A stretch of DNA of 16,765 nt, taken from Blastocatellia bacterium (GTDB taxonomy: Bacteria > Acidobacteriota > Blastocatellia > Pyrinomonadales > Pyrinomonadaceae). The stretch's first letter is position 1, and every line of letters begins with the position of its first letter. This document shows positions 1-8,059 of this stretch, one piece after another. The stretch covers positions 1-16,765 of the forward strand of contig PSRF01000040.1 of assembly GCA_003175865.1 (NCBI GenBank), given 5' to 3'. The position numbers and the translations under genes are program-made. A model generated the notes under the pieces. It was not told where the DNA came from. It was given only the letters and a program-made list of their open reading frames with translations, and did not search any database.

Positions 1-6
1 CCCTAC

Positions 7-1518
7 TTAGACAGCCGTCGCTATCGCTTTGTCTTCTCTACCTTGTGATTTGGATTCACTCAGAGAAAACACCGACACTTTCCAAGGCGGCTCATCCAAA
101 TACAACCCACGCGACTGCAAGTCATCTCCTTCGCGATCGTAAACAGCGTTACCAATTAGATCAGTGAGGCGCCACCGCTGTCCTGCGAGCTCTCCAAATG
201 GTAACCGCACATAGCATTGGCTTTGATTAGCGGAGTAATTGACTGTCACAATCAAATGCTCGCCCTTCTTCCCTGCCCAACCAAACGCAACGAAACAATC
301 CCACGTCCAGTTATCGCTCCATGCGGGCACGCACTCGAGCAGTTGCCACTCGCCATCTCTAACAAGTGGTTGACGTAAGACAGCAAGCAAACGGTCATAA
401 AACTGTTTGAGTTCCTCATTAACCAGTTCATCAGGAGCCCTTACCAGGTGCGGCGATATTCGTTTCAATCGACCTTCGAATTCCCCCTGATGAAAGAAGC
501 GTAAGCCTGGACACAAAAAAGTAATCACTGCTGCAGCCTTGTGAACTTCATCTGGAAAAGTCTCTGCAGCTCGAGGCTCATCGTGATTCTCCAGGAATCG
601 AGCGGACTTGTTCTGATAGTCCTTGTCCGCGTGGAAATGTTCGCGCACCGGCCTTGCATGACCATCGCGAAGTCGATCGTAGAGACGTTTGTCGTATGTG
701 TAGTCGAATCCCTGCTGTTGCAGGGTCCACTCCAAATCCCAGTAAACCTCCGCCATAAACAAGAAGTCAGGATGTTGTTCACGAACTTGTTGAGTTGCCT
801 TGGGCCAGAACGGCTCCGCAAACAATCCCCAGGTACGCTCAAATACTTCAGGGAGCAGAAGCATTGCCATGTCACAGCGAACGCCGTCGCACTGGCCAGC
901 AATTTTTGATAACACACTGATCATCGCTCTTTGAGTGGGCGGATTTCCATAATTGAGTTGAAAGGTGTCGGTCCAACCAGGGAAGTAGGGATCACGACCG
1001 TACGCGAGAACTAGATCTCCTTTCTCACGTTTGGCCCAACCATAATTGTGTGGCGCCCGAGCAAGATCCTCTTCCGTTCCTGCGATGTAGTATTCCGGAT
1101 GTTGCTCTACCCATGGATGATCTAGCCCGGTGTGATTAGGAACAAAGTCGAGCATGAGACGAAGGCCACGACTGCGCAGTCGTGCGCGTATTCGAGAGAG
1201 AGCCTCATCGCCACCGAGATTTGGGTGAACGCTGTATCCGGTAATTGCGAAACCTGAGCCTTCAATGTCTTGCTCAGTTAAATCCGGGAGTGTCTTTTCA
1301 AACTCTCGACGCAATTCAGGCAGCGATCGCGAGATCTTTTGCGAGGCCGCTCCTGTTTGCCAGACGCTTAGTAGCCAGATCCAATCGAATCCAATCTCAG
1401 CGAATCGATCAATATCCCGATCCGGAAGATCGTCTAGTGTGGCCTTTCTACCTAACTCTCGGCTTAGTTGGGTAAGCCAAACGCGAGTGTTGATTTGATA
1501 GAGCGATGGATACACCAT
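7..1518 (-). CDS. GH13 alpha-amylase-family glycoside hydrolase
   Basis: A 503-residue cytoplasmic-looking enzyme (no signal peptide) of the alpha-amylase (GH13) family, expected to hydrolyse or transfer alpha-glucosidic bonds by a retaining mechanism; the exact substrate cannot be read from sequence. The four conserved GH13 regions are intact: DFVPNH at residues 124-129, GVRCDMA at about 212-218 with Asp216 as nucleophile, AEVYW at 256-260 with Glu257 as acid/base, and ENHDE at 310-314 with the transition-state Asp313. A C-terminal beta domain follows from about residue 400. The ATG is supported by a GAGG Shine-Dalgarno at 1523-1526 that overlaps the TGA stop of the upstream glucosidase gene (1525-1527), which implies translational coupling. 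It is the last gene of the visible operon; its stop lies only 7 bases from the window edge, so further operon members cannot be excluded. Confidence 0.93.
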   Translation of the reverse strand: MVYPSLYQINTRVWLTQLSRELGRKATLDDLPDRDIDRFAEIGFDWIWLLSVWQTGAASQKISRSLPELRREFEKTLPDLTEQDIEGSGFAITGYSVHPNLGGDEALSRIRARLRSRGLRLMLDFVPNHTGLDHPWVEQHPEYYIAGTEEDLARAPHNYGWAKREKGDLVLAYGRDPYFPGWTDTFQLNYGNPPTQRAMISVLSKIAGQCDGVRCDMAMLLLPEVFERTWGLFAEPFWPKATQQVREQHPDFLFMAEVYWDLEWTLQQQGFDYTYDKRLYDRLRDGHARPVREHFHADKDYQNKSARFLENHDEPRAAETFPDEVHKAAAVITFLCPGLRFFHQGEFEGRLKRISPHLVRAPDELVNEELKQFYDRLLAVLRQPLVRDGEWQLLECVPAWSDNWTWDCFVAFGWAGKKGEHLIVTVNYSANQSQCYVRLPFGELAGQRWRLTDLIGNAVYDREGDDLQSRGLYLDEPPWKVSVFSLSESKSQGREDKAIATAV

Positions 1519-1524
1519 AAAACC

Positions 1525-4314
1525 TCATTTCTTAACTTTCTGGGTAGCGCTGCTGCCCACAGCTTTTCCAAACGCCTGCTGTTGAACTATTCGATCCATC
1601 AGCCAACCTTCCTCTTCCATGAGCACGTTCTCTGGCGTCACGCGAGCGAAGAAGTCTTGTAGAGCCGCTATGCATCCAGTCCAACCTGTTTGATGGCTGG
1701 CTCCAAGGCCGGCTCCGTTGTCTCCATGGAAGTACTCGTAAAAAAGGAGCAGGTCACGCCAATGAGGATCATCCTGGAACTTGCTGGTGCCTCCGTAAAC
1801 GGGTCGACGCCCATTCGCGTCTCTTTTGAAAATACTTGAGAGTCGCGACGTAATTTCTTTCGCAACCTCGAAGAGTGTCATTTCATTGCCGGAACCGGTT
1901 GGACACTCAACCTTGAGATCGTTTCCGTAGAAACTATACAAGTTCAGCAGGGCCCGAACGATAAGCGTGTTGACGGGCATCCAGATTGGCCCACGCCAGT
2001 TTGAATTCCCACCAAACATTCCCGTATCCGATTCTGCCGGGAGATAAGAGACTCGATATTCATGACCATCGTAGTTGAATTGGAATGGATGGTCTAAGTG
2101 ATATCGCGAAAGCGAGCGTATTCCATGTGGGCTCAGGAATTCATTTTCATCCAACAGGTAACGCAAAACCCTTTCAAGTCGATCCCGCGAAAGCGGTGAC
2201 AACAAACGGCGACCGGCGTAACCCAGGTATCCCTCGGAGGTTGGTGCAACCTTCGCCACCACCTCTGGATGGCGGTTGCGGAACAGTTGAATCAGCTCAA
2301 ACAACCTCGGATGTCCGGAAAAGGCTTCCGGTCCAAAGATGGTTGAGGCACAAAGCGGTAATAGTCCCACCATCGAACGTATTTTCAACCGTCCACCAGA
2401 ACCATCAGGTAAACGGAGAACGTCGTAGAAGAACCCATCTTCTTCGTCCCACATTTCATCCTCGAACTCCCCGATCCGATCCATCGCATAAGCGATCCAC
2501 ATGAAATGCTGAAAGAAGTTGAAGGCATAATCTTCGTACTCATCAGGGTCATGGTCCGCAAGAATGAGGGCCATCTCCAACATGTTCTGGCAATAAAACG
2601 CCATCCATGCGGTACCATCCGCCTGCTCCAGCGAACCTCCACATGGTAGCGCTGCGCTCCGATCAAAGACGCCGATGTTGTCGAGGCCAAGGAAGCCGCC
2701 GGAAAAAACATTGCGACCGTCCGGATCTTTGCGGTTGACCCACCAATTGAAGTTGAGCATCAATCCTCTAAACGAGCGTTCCAGAAACTTATAATCTGTA
2801 CGTCCAAGTCCCCGCTCAACTTTAAATAAATAGAGAGTGGCCCAGGCGTGGACCGGCGGATTCACATCGCTGAAGTTCCATTCATATGCAGGAATCTGTC
2901 CATTCGGGTGGCTGTAGAGGCTGCGGAGCATTAATAGAAGTTGCTCTTTAGCAAAGTCAAAATCGACCAATGAGAGCGAGAGCGTATGAAAAGCCAAATC
3001 CCAGGCTGCGTACCACGGATATTCCCACTTGTCAGGCATTGAGATGATGTCGCCGTTGAACATGTGAAACCATTCGGCATTCCGTATTCCCTTTCCCGTA
3101 GGACACACGATGGGGTGAGCTTCGTGTTCATCGAGCCACGTGTCAACGTCATAGTAGTAGTACTGCTTGGTCCAAAGCATTCCAGCAAGAGCTTGTCGGT
3201 GCACGCGTCGTTCGTCTTCGTTTAACGAAGGAGGAGTAATCCGGTCGTAGAACTCGTTAGCATCCGCGATGCGTGAAGCAAAAGTTGCTTCGAAGTTCTT
3301 TCCAAATGGCTGCGCCGGTACCTCCGCTGACAACCTTAAACGTACGACGGAAGAACCACCGGCAGGCACATCAAGCACATAATGAGCTGCGGCTTTGGTC
3401 CCAGTCTTCGCAGGATTGACAGCTTCGAGGTTGCCGTTAACGACATAGTCGTGGAAAGAGTCTTTCACCCATTGCGACTGATTTGGCCGACCCCAAAGCC
3501 GCTCAGAGTTGCTCTCGTTCTCAGTAAAGAGTATTTCCGGTTTGCCATCGCACGACAGAGTGTAACCATTCATTTCCGGGTGTCGCGCCCAAATCGCCCC
3601 AGTTGCTTCAGACAGAATTGGCTTCTCCACCGATTGGCGCCACGACCATGTATTCCTGAACCAGAGCGTCGGTAACACATGGATACGGGCAGTCTCCGGG
3701 CCCCGGTTATGAACTGTGACTCGGACCAGGATGTCTTCTGGTCCTTCCTTGGCATATTCAAAAAACACGTCGAAGTAGCGATCATCATTGAAAATGCCTG
3801 TGTCGATTAGCTCGTACTCGAACTCCTTGCGTGAACGACGTCTATTATTCTCAACTAAATCACCGTACGGGTATTCCCGCTGCGGGTATTTGTAGAGATA
3901 CTTCATGTACGAGTGAGTGGGTGTCGAGTCGATGTAAAAGTAGTATTCCTTGACGTCTTCGCCGTGATTGCCTTCGCTGTTAGTAAGCCCGAAGAGACGC
4001 TCCTTTAAAATCGGATCGCGCTCGTTCCAGAGTGCAAACGCAAAGCAGAGGCGCTGTTCATTGTCGGAGATACCACCGAGACCATCTTCACCCCAGCGGT
4101 AGGCCTGGGAACGCGACTGGTCGTGGCTGAAGTAGTTCCACGCGTTTCCGTCATTGCTATAGTCCTCACGCACAGTCCCCCACTGCCTCTCGCTCAGATA
4201 AGGTCCCCATTTCTTCCATGGGATATCGAGCTCGCGCGCGTCGTTCAGCCGTTTCTGCTCTGTGACATCGTAGATTCGCGTCGATTCAGATTTAATTCTT
4301 TTCTTGGGAGACAT
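1525..4314 (-). CDS. GH63-type glucosidase (MGH1-like (alpha/alpha)6 barrel)
   Basis: A 929-residue protein of the bacterial 'glucosidase' type related to mannosyl-oligosaccharide glucosidases (GH63/MGH1-like fold). Such inverting enzymes remove glucose from alpha-glucans or small glucosides; the natural substrate here is unknown. Residues are numbered from the chosen ATG. The N-terminal third (to about 360) looks like a beta-sandwich domain. The C-terminal two thirds form the expected helical barrel, with family-like motifs AAWDLAFH (436-443, Asp439 a candidate general acid), LEQADGTAWMAFYCQNML (562-579), NWRGPIWMPVN (772-782) and, near the end, FYEYFHGDNGAG followed by HQTGWT (about 858-878, containing a candidate general base Glu). 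I chose the ATG at 4314 over an in-frame GTG three codons upstream (4323) because AGAGG at 4323-4327 is 8 nt from the ATG but abuts the GTG. No signal peptide. It lies between the esterase gene (42-nt gap) and the GH13 gene (overlapping signals). Confidence 0.9.
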   Translation of the reverse strand: MSPKKRIKSESTRIYDVTEQKRLNDARELDIPWKKWGPYLSERQWGTVREDYSNDGNAWNYFSHDQSRSQAYRWGEDGLGGISDNEQRLCFAFALWNERDPILKERLFGLTNSEGNHGEDVKEYYFYIDSTPTHSYMKYLYKYPQREYPYGDLVENNRRRSRKEFEYELIDTGIFNDDRYFDVFFEYAKEGPEDILVRVTVHNRGPETARIHVLPTLWFRNTWSWRQSVEKPILSEATGAIWARHPEMNGYTLSCDGKPEILFTENESNSERLWGRPNQSQWVKDSFHDYVVNGNLEAVNPAKTGTKAAAHYVLDVPAGGSSVVRLRLSAEVPAQPFGKNFEATFASRIADANEFYDRITPPSLNEDERRVHRQALAGMLWTKQYYYYDVDTWLDEHEAHPIVCPTGKGIRNAEWFHMFNGDIISMPDKWEYPWYAAWDLAFHTLSLSLVDFDFAKEQLLLMLRSLYSHPNGQIPAYEWNFSDVNPPVHAWATLYLFKVERGLGRTDYKFLERSFRGLMLNFNWWVNRKDPDGRNVFSGGFLGLDNIGVFDRSAALPCGGSLEQADGTAWMAFYCQNMLEMALILADHDPDEYEDYAFNFFQHFMWIAYAMDRIGEFEDEMWDEEDGFFYDVLRLPDGSGGRLKIRSMVGLLPLCASTIFGPEAFSGHPRLFELIQLFRNRHPEVVAKVAPTSEGYLGYAGRRLLSPLSRDRLERVLRYLLDENEFLSPHGIRSLSRYHLDHPFQFNYDGHEYRVSYLPAESDTGMFGGNSNWRGPIWMPVNTLIVRALLNLYSFYGNDLKVECPTGSGNEMTLFEVAKEITSRLSSIFKRDANGRRPVYGGTSKFQDDPHWRDLLLFYEYFHGDNGAGLGASHQTGWTGCIAALQDFFARVTPENVLMEEEGWLMDRIVQQQAFGKAVGSSATQKVKK

Positions 4315-4322
4315 ACTTCTCA

Positions 4323-4327
4323 CCTCT
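4323..4327 (-). promoter_or_regulatory. Shine-Dalgarno AGAGG that decides the glucosidase start
   Basis: On the minus strand AGAGGTGAG precedes AAGT-ATG. The spacing of 8 nt fits the ATG at 4314. The alternative GTG start overlaps the last base of this site, so the longer form would lack a usable ribosome binding site. Confidence 0.65.
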
Positions 4328-4356
4328 GATTGGTTTATTTGAACGGCTGTTGCTAG

Positions 4357-5478
4357 CTATCCATTGGCTGTCTTCGCTACCGCAGACCTTGCCCAGGGAT
4401 CTTCGCCCAGCAGCGGAGCATCCAGTCTCGATGCTCGCGCCACGGCGCCATTTAAAAATTGCAGAGGGAGGTGTAAGCGGACAGCCCATGCTTTCTCATC
4501 GTGCTCGGCGTAAGGAAATGCCATATGAAAGAGGCTATTGCCATATTGCCAACCACGCGATACGAGCGCCATCGCCATGCCGAGGGTCACTTCATAGTTA
4601 TCGCCGGGCCACCCGCTATCCAGATAGAAACCGACGTCAGGAGGTTCTTCATTAAGCACGCGTTCTATCAAGTTATCTTTGTGCGAAAACGTGCTGGACA
4701 TACAAACCGCGGCGCCAAACACGTCAGGGTGTTGCCACACGCTGTAAAAAGAAACGACGCCACCCAGAGATGAACCCCAAACTGAACGGTGCCTGCGCTT
4801 ATTTCCGACACGCAGCCGTCGTTGAATCTCAGGCACGATCTCTTCGGCTAGTGATCTCGCGTAAGGCTCATAACCAGGACGCATGTAGTCTTGCATTCGA
4901 TTATCCGAATAGATGCCAACAAAGACGCAGTCCTCAATTACAGACATTGCGGCCAAAGTGTCGCCTGTTTCATCCACCTGCCATTCGTTGCCCATGAACG
5001 CTTCTTCAGGAAAGAACAGGTTCTGTCCATCTTGCATAAAAGCTACCGCATAAGTTGACAGGGTGTTCTCGTTGTAGCCAGGAGGCAGGTAAGCGCGCAC
5101 TCGATGGGTGCGATTCAGGATCTTTGATGGAATTTCAAAGAGTTCGGAGAAAGTGCCTTTTGCAGCACTGAAGAAAGATGGGTAAGAAATCCGCTTGTCC
5201 GCGTCTTCCATTAGGACCAGTTTGTTTGGTCCAGTAGACCAATGGAAACCGTCGTTATCAATTAAACACGGTTTGAAATAAAGGAAGGGTTGATCTGCTT
5301 CGAGCTCAAAGGTCCAAGTCGTGCCATCAGGGCTGGTTGAGATTGGTTCGATGTCCTCGTCCCAATCGTTCTCTGTGCGGAGGATGAGCCGTCCGCTATC
5401 CACAGGATATGAAACCCGCAGCGTTCTTCTTAATATTGAATCGGTTTTATAGAGCTTTTGTGTAGGTGTGAAGGTCAT
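4357..5478 (-). CDS. Esterase-family alpha/beta hydrolase (enterochelin-esterase/YieL-like) with N-terminal beta-sandwich
   Basis: About 373 residues, no signal peptide. Numbering from the upstream in-frame ATG at 5490 (subtract 4 for the chosen start): residues about 17-95 look like an E-set/CBM48-type beta-sandwich, with many aromatic residues of the kind that contact glucans. The rest is an esterase-D/enterochelin-esterase-type alpha/beta hydrolase. Visible motifs are MQDGQNLF (152-159), the nucleophile elbow GSSLGG (239-244, Ser241), a probable acid Asp291 in YLDSGW and a probable catalytic His330 in AEHDEKAW. The substrate may be an acyl ester on a sugar or glucan, given the two glycoside hydrolase genes directly downstream, but this is inference. 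I prefer the ATG at 5478 because GAGAG lies just before it, while the ATG at 5490 has no purine-rich site; the difference is four residues. It is the first gene of the operon and has the tandem palindrome at 5593-5624 in its leader. Confidence 0.85.
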   Translation of the reverse strand: MTFTPTQKLYKTDSILRRTLRVSYPVDSGRLILRTENDWDEDIEPISTSPDGTTWTFELEADQPFLYFKPCLIDNDGFHWSTGPNKLVLMEDADKRISYPSFFSAAKGTFSELFEIPSKILNRTHRVRAYLPPGYNENTLSTYAVAFMQDGQNLFFPEEAFMGNEWQVDETGDTLAAMSVIEDCVFVGIYSDNRMQDYMRPGYEPYARSLAEEIVPEIQRRLRVGNKRRHRSVWGSSLGGVVSFYSVWQHPDVFGAAVCMSSTFSHKDNLIERVLNEEPPDVGFYLDSGWPGDNYEVTLGMAMALVSRGWQYGNSLFHMAFPYAEHDEKAWAVRLHLPLQFLNGAVARASRLDAPLLGEDPWARSAVAKTANG

Positions 5479-5592
5479 CTTCTCTCTCATTCGCCGTTTG
5501 CGTGGCGAATTCGAGAGTTAACCCCTGAAGGCAACAGACGCAAAACACGCAGACGGGACCTGATTGATTGGCGTGGCGTGATAGTAGGCTGG

Positions 5593-5624
5593 CTGTCAGA
5601 AAAGGTAACTGTCAGTTTTGACAG
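5593..5624. promoter_or_regulatory. Operator-like palindrome CTGTCA-GTTT-TGACAG plus tandem half-site, upstream of the esterase operon
   Basis: A perfect 16-bp inverted repeat, CTGTCAGTTTTGACAG, occupies 5609-5624. Exactly one 16-bp pitch away (5593-5598) another CTGTCA begins, but its right half is degenerate (AGGTAA where TGACAG would be expected). The same palindrome with a different 4-bp centre occurs at 10710-10725 and 14512-14527. This site is about 115-145 nt before the esterase start, which suits an activator site better than a repressor over the start region. No convincing sigma-70 or sigma-54 promoter could be read in the leader. Confidence 0.6.
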
Positions 5625-5632
5625 GATAGGGG

Positions 5633-5730
5633 GATTGTCGATTTTCGATTGCTGATTTGGTCTGGGTGTTAGCGAAGTCCAAAGTCAAAAATCCCAATCA
5701 GCAATCGACAATCAGCAATCAGCAATTCCC
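5633..5730. repeat. Heptamer-based inverted repeat, copy 1 (downstream of the LOG gene)
   Basis: Left arm 5633-5660 is four 7-bp units: GATTGTC, GATTTTC, GATTGCT, GATTTGG. Right arm 5696-5730 is five: AATCAGC, AATCGAC, AATCAGC, AATCAGC, AATTCCC, which are reverse complements of the left-arm type. The right arm ends on the base before the LOG stop codon (5731), so the transcript would fold into a long stem directly after that gene. The 35-nt centre contains TCCAAAGT, related to the GGACTTT units of copy 2. Plausible roles are a terminator or 3'-end stabiliser, or a short tandem repeat element. Confidence 0.8.
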
Positions 5731-6462
5731 TTACCCTGCCGCAGGCTGACTCAGTACCCCATTCTTCGCCGTCCATTTCTGGTGATGTTCTCGAATGATG
5801 GCAATCGCCTCGTCTGCGTTCGACACGCAAACAGGGATATCAGCATCTTCTGGGTTAATCAAAGGAGTCTCAAACGAAAGCATCTGATCTCGTACCCAGT
5901 CAACGAGTCCAGGCCAGAGCTTCCCGACGAGAATCAAGGGTGTATCTTGGAGGTGTCGCACCTGCAGCAACTGCCAAATCAACATCATCTCGAGTACGGT
6001 GCCGATACCACCAGGAGCAACGATGAATGCATCCGACGCGAGCACGAAGTGATGTAAGCGTGTAAAGAAGGTTCGATGCTCAAAAGCAAGTTCGACGAAG
6101 GGATTTACTTCTTGTTCGAATGGCAGATCGATACGAATGCCGACTGAATGTGCACCGGCTGTTTCAACACCAGCGTTTGCCGCTTGCATCAATCCTGGAC
6201 CACCGCCCGTGATGATGTCACAACCCATCTCTGCCAGTGCAGATGCTGCGCGTTTTGTTTCCTCATACGCGATGGTACCCGGCTTCGCACGAGCGGATCC
6301 GAAGATGGTGACACGATAACGATCCCGCTTGGACGGCTGCAGACGCGTCAAATTGTTAACGACGTCCCAAAGCCCCAATACCGAGTCGACCAGGACTTTC
6401 TTGACAGCGTCTTCGTCAGCGAGACTAACCGGATTGGTTCGGGAAATATCGGTCGTACTCAT
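5731..6462 (-). CDS. LOG-family (TIGR00730-type) Rossmann-fold nucleotide phosphoribohydrolase
   Basis: A 243-residue cytoplasmic protein of the LOG/lysine-decarboxylase-like family. Characterised members cleave nucleoside 5'-monophosphates, including cytokinin ribotides, to base and ribose 5-phosphate. Visible are the N-terminal Rossmann strand TIFGSAR (52-58), GGGPGLMQAAN (86-96) and the diagnostic PGGIGTVLE (150-158) whose Gly and Glu residues line the active site. About 50 residues precede the Rossmann core, a modest N-terminal extension relative to minimal LOG proteins. The start is firm: GGAGG at 6467-6471 is 4 nt before the ATG. Whether the physiological substrate is a purine nucleotide salvaged in stress or a signalling nucleotide cannot be told. 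It is separated from the MBL gene by 175 nt containing a long inverted repeat. Confidence 0.9.
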   Translation of the reverse strand: MSTTDISRTNPVSLADEDAVKKVLVDSVLGLWDVVNNLTRLQPSKRDRYRVTIFGSARAKPGTIAYEETKRAASALAEMGCDIITGGGPGLMQAANAGVETAGAHSVGIRIDLPFEQEVNPFVELAFEHRTFFTRLHHFVLASDAFIVAPGGIGTVLEMMLIWQLLQVRHLQDTPLILVGKLWPGLVDWVRDQMLSFETPLINPEDADIPVCVSNADEAIAIIREHHQKWTAKNGVLSQPAAG

Positions 6463-6466
6463 GTTT

Positions 6467-6471
6467 CCTCC
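6467..6471 (-). promoter_or_regulatory. Strong Shine-Dalgarno GGAGG of the LOG gene
   Basis: Minus-strand reading TGACAGGAGGAAACATG. The overlapping TGACAG is a half of the window's palindrome motif but lacks its partner, so I treat it as chance overlap with the ribosome binding site. Confidence 0.75.
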
Positions 6472-6481
6472 TGTCAGTGTT

Positions 6482-6625
6482 CGGCTCTGCCGCTTACTTG
6501 TGGAACGCCTCTGGCTTTCCGTCGATGAAATTTAACAAAATGAGGCTCTGCCTTGGCGTAGCCGCCCAATCTTTTCGATTTAGTCGGAACGCCAGAGGCC
6601 TTCCGCAAGGTAAGCGGCCAAGCCG
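6482..6625. repeat. Long inverted repeat element between the MBL and LOG genes
   Basis: Arms 6482-6521 and 6585-6625 are about 40 nt each and imperfectly complementary. The shared core read on the plus strand of the left arm runs CGGCT..GCCGCTTAC, then TGTGGAACGCCTCTGGC; the reverse complement of the right arm reads CGGCTTGGCCGCTTAC, then TTGCGGAAGGCCTCTGGC. The 63-nt centre contains a further GGCTCTGCCTTGG stretch resembling the arms. It fills nearly all of the 175-nt gap, beginning 12 nt after the MBL stop codon in the direction of transcription. No open reading frame of its own. Confidence 0.75.
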
Positions 6626-6637
6626 CGAGACCGTTGG

Positions 6638-8029
6638 TTAAATCTCAATTACATCGCCAAGTTGAGGTTGTTCAGTCTTCAATCCGAAGCGAGCGCCAAT
6701 CAATTTCGAAAAAGTGTCTCGCGCTCGATCCTCACCATGCGTAATGATCGTCCGAGGTTTCGAAGGCGCCACGACACTAAACCAATCGAGTAGGTTGCTC
6801 TGGTCAGCATGAGCGCTAAACCCACCCATCGTGTGCACTGACGCGCGCACAGGAACCTTCTCGCCAAACATAGTGATTTCCTTCGCACCATCCACGAGCT
6901 TCCGCCCAAGCGTGCCGTGCGACTGGAATCCAACAATCAACACCGCAGTTTCCGCAATCGGTAGGTTGTGTCGCAGGTGATGCATGATGCGTCCACCTGT
7001 ACACATGCCACTGCCGGCCATGATCAAGCATGGCCCCTTGACACTGTTGAGTGCTCTCGATTCGCCCGGTTTTGCGCACGCACGAACACCTACCAGTTGA
7101 CGTTTCAATTCACCAGACCCGACCATGTCCAATGCTTCGGCATCGAACAATTCGTTGTTTCTCCTGTAAATATTGGTAGCCTCGATCGCCATCGGACTGT
7201 CGATATAGATTGGAATTTGAGGAAGAGTCTTTCGCTTAAATGCTCCAGCCAGCAAATAGAGGAGCAACTGGGTCCTGCCAATTGCAAAAACCGGTACCAG
7301 CACTTTCGCTTTATCTCTAATCGCCTGGGCAATGATCTTTCTTCCCTCAACTGCGGTTTCATGCAATGAACGATGATTTCGATCTCCGTACGTCGATTCC
7401 ATGATTACAACATCTGCCTTTTGGAACGGTTCCGGATCGTTCAGCAAGGGAGCTCCGCGTGGACCCAGATCACCCGAGAACACAATGACTTTTCTGTCAC
7501 CATTTTCGCTGACGGTCAGCTCTACGCTCGACGAGCCAATTACATGCCCAGCATCAACAAGGCGCGCCTCGATCCCGGGCGCAACTTGAAAGCGTTGTTT
7601 GTACTTGACCGGACTTACAAGTGGGCCCAGTTTACGAACGTCTGTTTCTTCGAATAACGGTTCGAGCGGTGGAAGTTTTTGCCGCGCTCGTTTTTGGTTC
7701 TGACGTTTTAGATCCTGCTTTTGCAACCCCAGCGAATCTTTGAGAACCATGGTTGCCAGCTCAAGTGTTGGCTTCGTTGCGTAAATCGGTCCTTTGTATC
7801 CGTACTTGGTGAGCAAGGGTAACCGACCGATATGATCCAAATGTCCATGGGTGAGTACCACTCCGTCCAATATGCCGCCTTCGATTTGGGACTTGCGCCG
7901 GTTCTTTTCACTCTCTTCTTTGCGACCTTGAAAGAAGCCACAGTCAACCAGGATGCTGGCTTTGTCGGTCATTACGTGATAGGCGGATCCTGTTACATCA
8001 CCAGCCGCGCCCAGAAATCTAATCTTCAT
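6638..8029 (-). CDS. MBL-fold beta-CASP metallo-hydrolase with RNA-specificity domain
   Basis: A 463-residue cytoplasmic protein of the metallo-beta-lactamase/beta-CASP group related to CPSF73 and bacterial YsgA/KsgA-adjacent 'RNA specificity' exonucleases; expected to cleave RNA with two zinc ions. Every metal motif is visible: HGHLDH at 61-66 (motif 2), GHVIGSSS with His162 (motif 3), SGDLG with Asp187 (motif 4), then the beta-CASP acid motif A ESTYGDR with Glu211, motif B in GGRIMHHLRHN (345-355) and motif C THGE with His431. FSAHAD (404-409) is the C-terminal hallmark of the RMMBL segment. It ends without an S1 or KH-like tail, so it is shorter than RNase J (about 550 residues). GAGGAG at 8035-8040, 5 nt before the ATG, fixes the start. 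Homologues often sit next to phosphoketolase genes, as here, with unknown purpose. Confidence 0.93.
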   Translation of the reverse strand: MKIRFLGAAGDVTGSAYHVMTDKASILVDCGFFQGRKEESEKNRRKSQIEGGILDGVVLTHGHLDHIGRLPLLTKYGYKGPIYATKPTLELATMVLKDSLGLQKQDLKRQNQKRARQKLPPLEPLFEETDVRKLGPLVSPVKYKQRFQVAPGIEARLVDAGHVIGSSSVELTVSENGDRKVIVFSGDLGPRGAPLLNDPEPFQKADVVIMESTYGDRNHRSLHETAVEGRKIIAQAIRDKAKVLVPVFAIGRTQLLLYLLAGAFKRKTLPQIPIYIDSPMAIEATNIYRRNNELFDAEALDMVGSGELKRQLVGVRACAKPGESRALNSVKGPCLIMAGSGMCTGGRIMHHLRHNLPIAETAVLIVGFQSHGTLGRKLVDGAKEITMFGEKVPVRASVHTMGGFSAHADQSNLLDWFSVVAPSKPRTIITHGEDRARDTFSKLIGARFGLKTEQPQLGDVIEI

Positions 8030-8034
8030 CTCGA

Positions 8035-8040
8035 CTCCTC
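8035..8040 (-). promoter_or_regulatory. Shine-Dalgarno GAGGAG of the MBL gene
   Basis: Minus-strand GAGGAG followed by TCGAG-ATG; spacing of 5 nt supports the annotated start. Confidence 0.7.
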
Positions 8041-8059
8041 AGGGAAATACGATGCCTCC

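Noticed and set aside
2385..3188. Alternative-frame minus-strand open stretches inside the glucosidase gene
   Set aside because: The glucosidase frame carries conserved family motifs across these spans with no frameshift; the others are shadows.
5633..5730. AATCAGC-type repeats as a CRISPR array
   Set aside because: Units are 7 bp without spacers, are arranged as two opposed arms, and no cas gene is present.
6471..6477. CTGTCAG before the LOG gene as an operator half
   Set aside because: No partner half within the right distance, and it overlaps the Shine-Dalgarno region.
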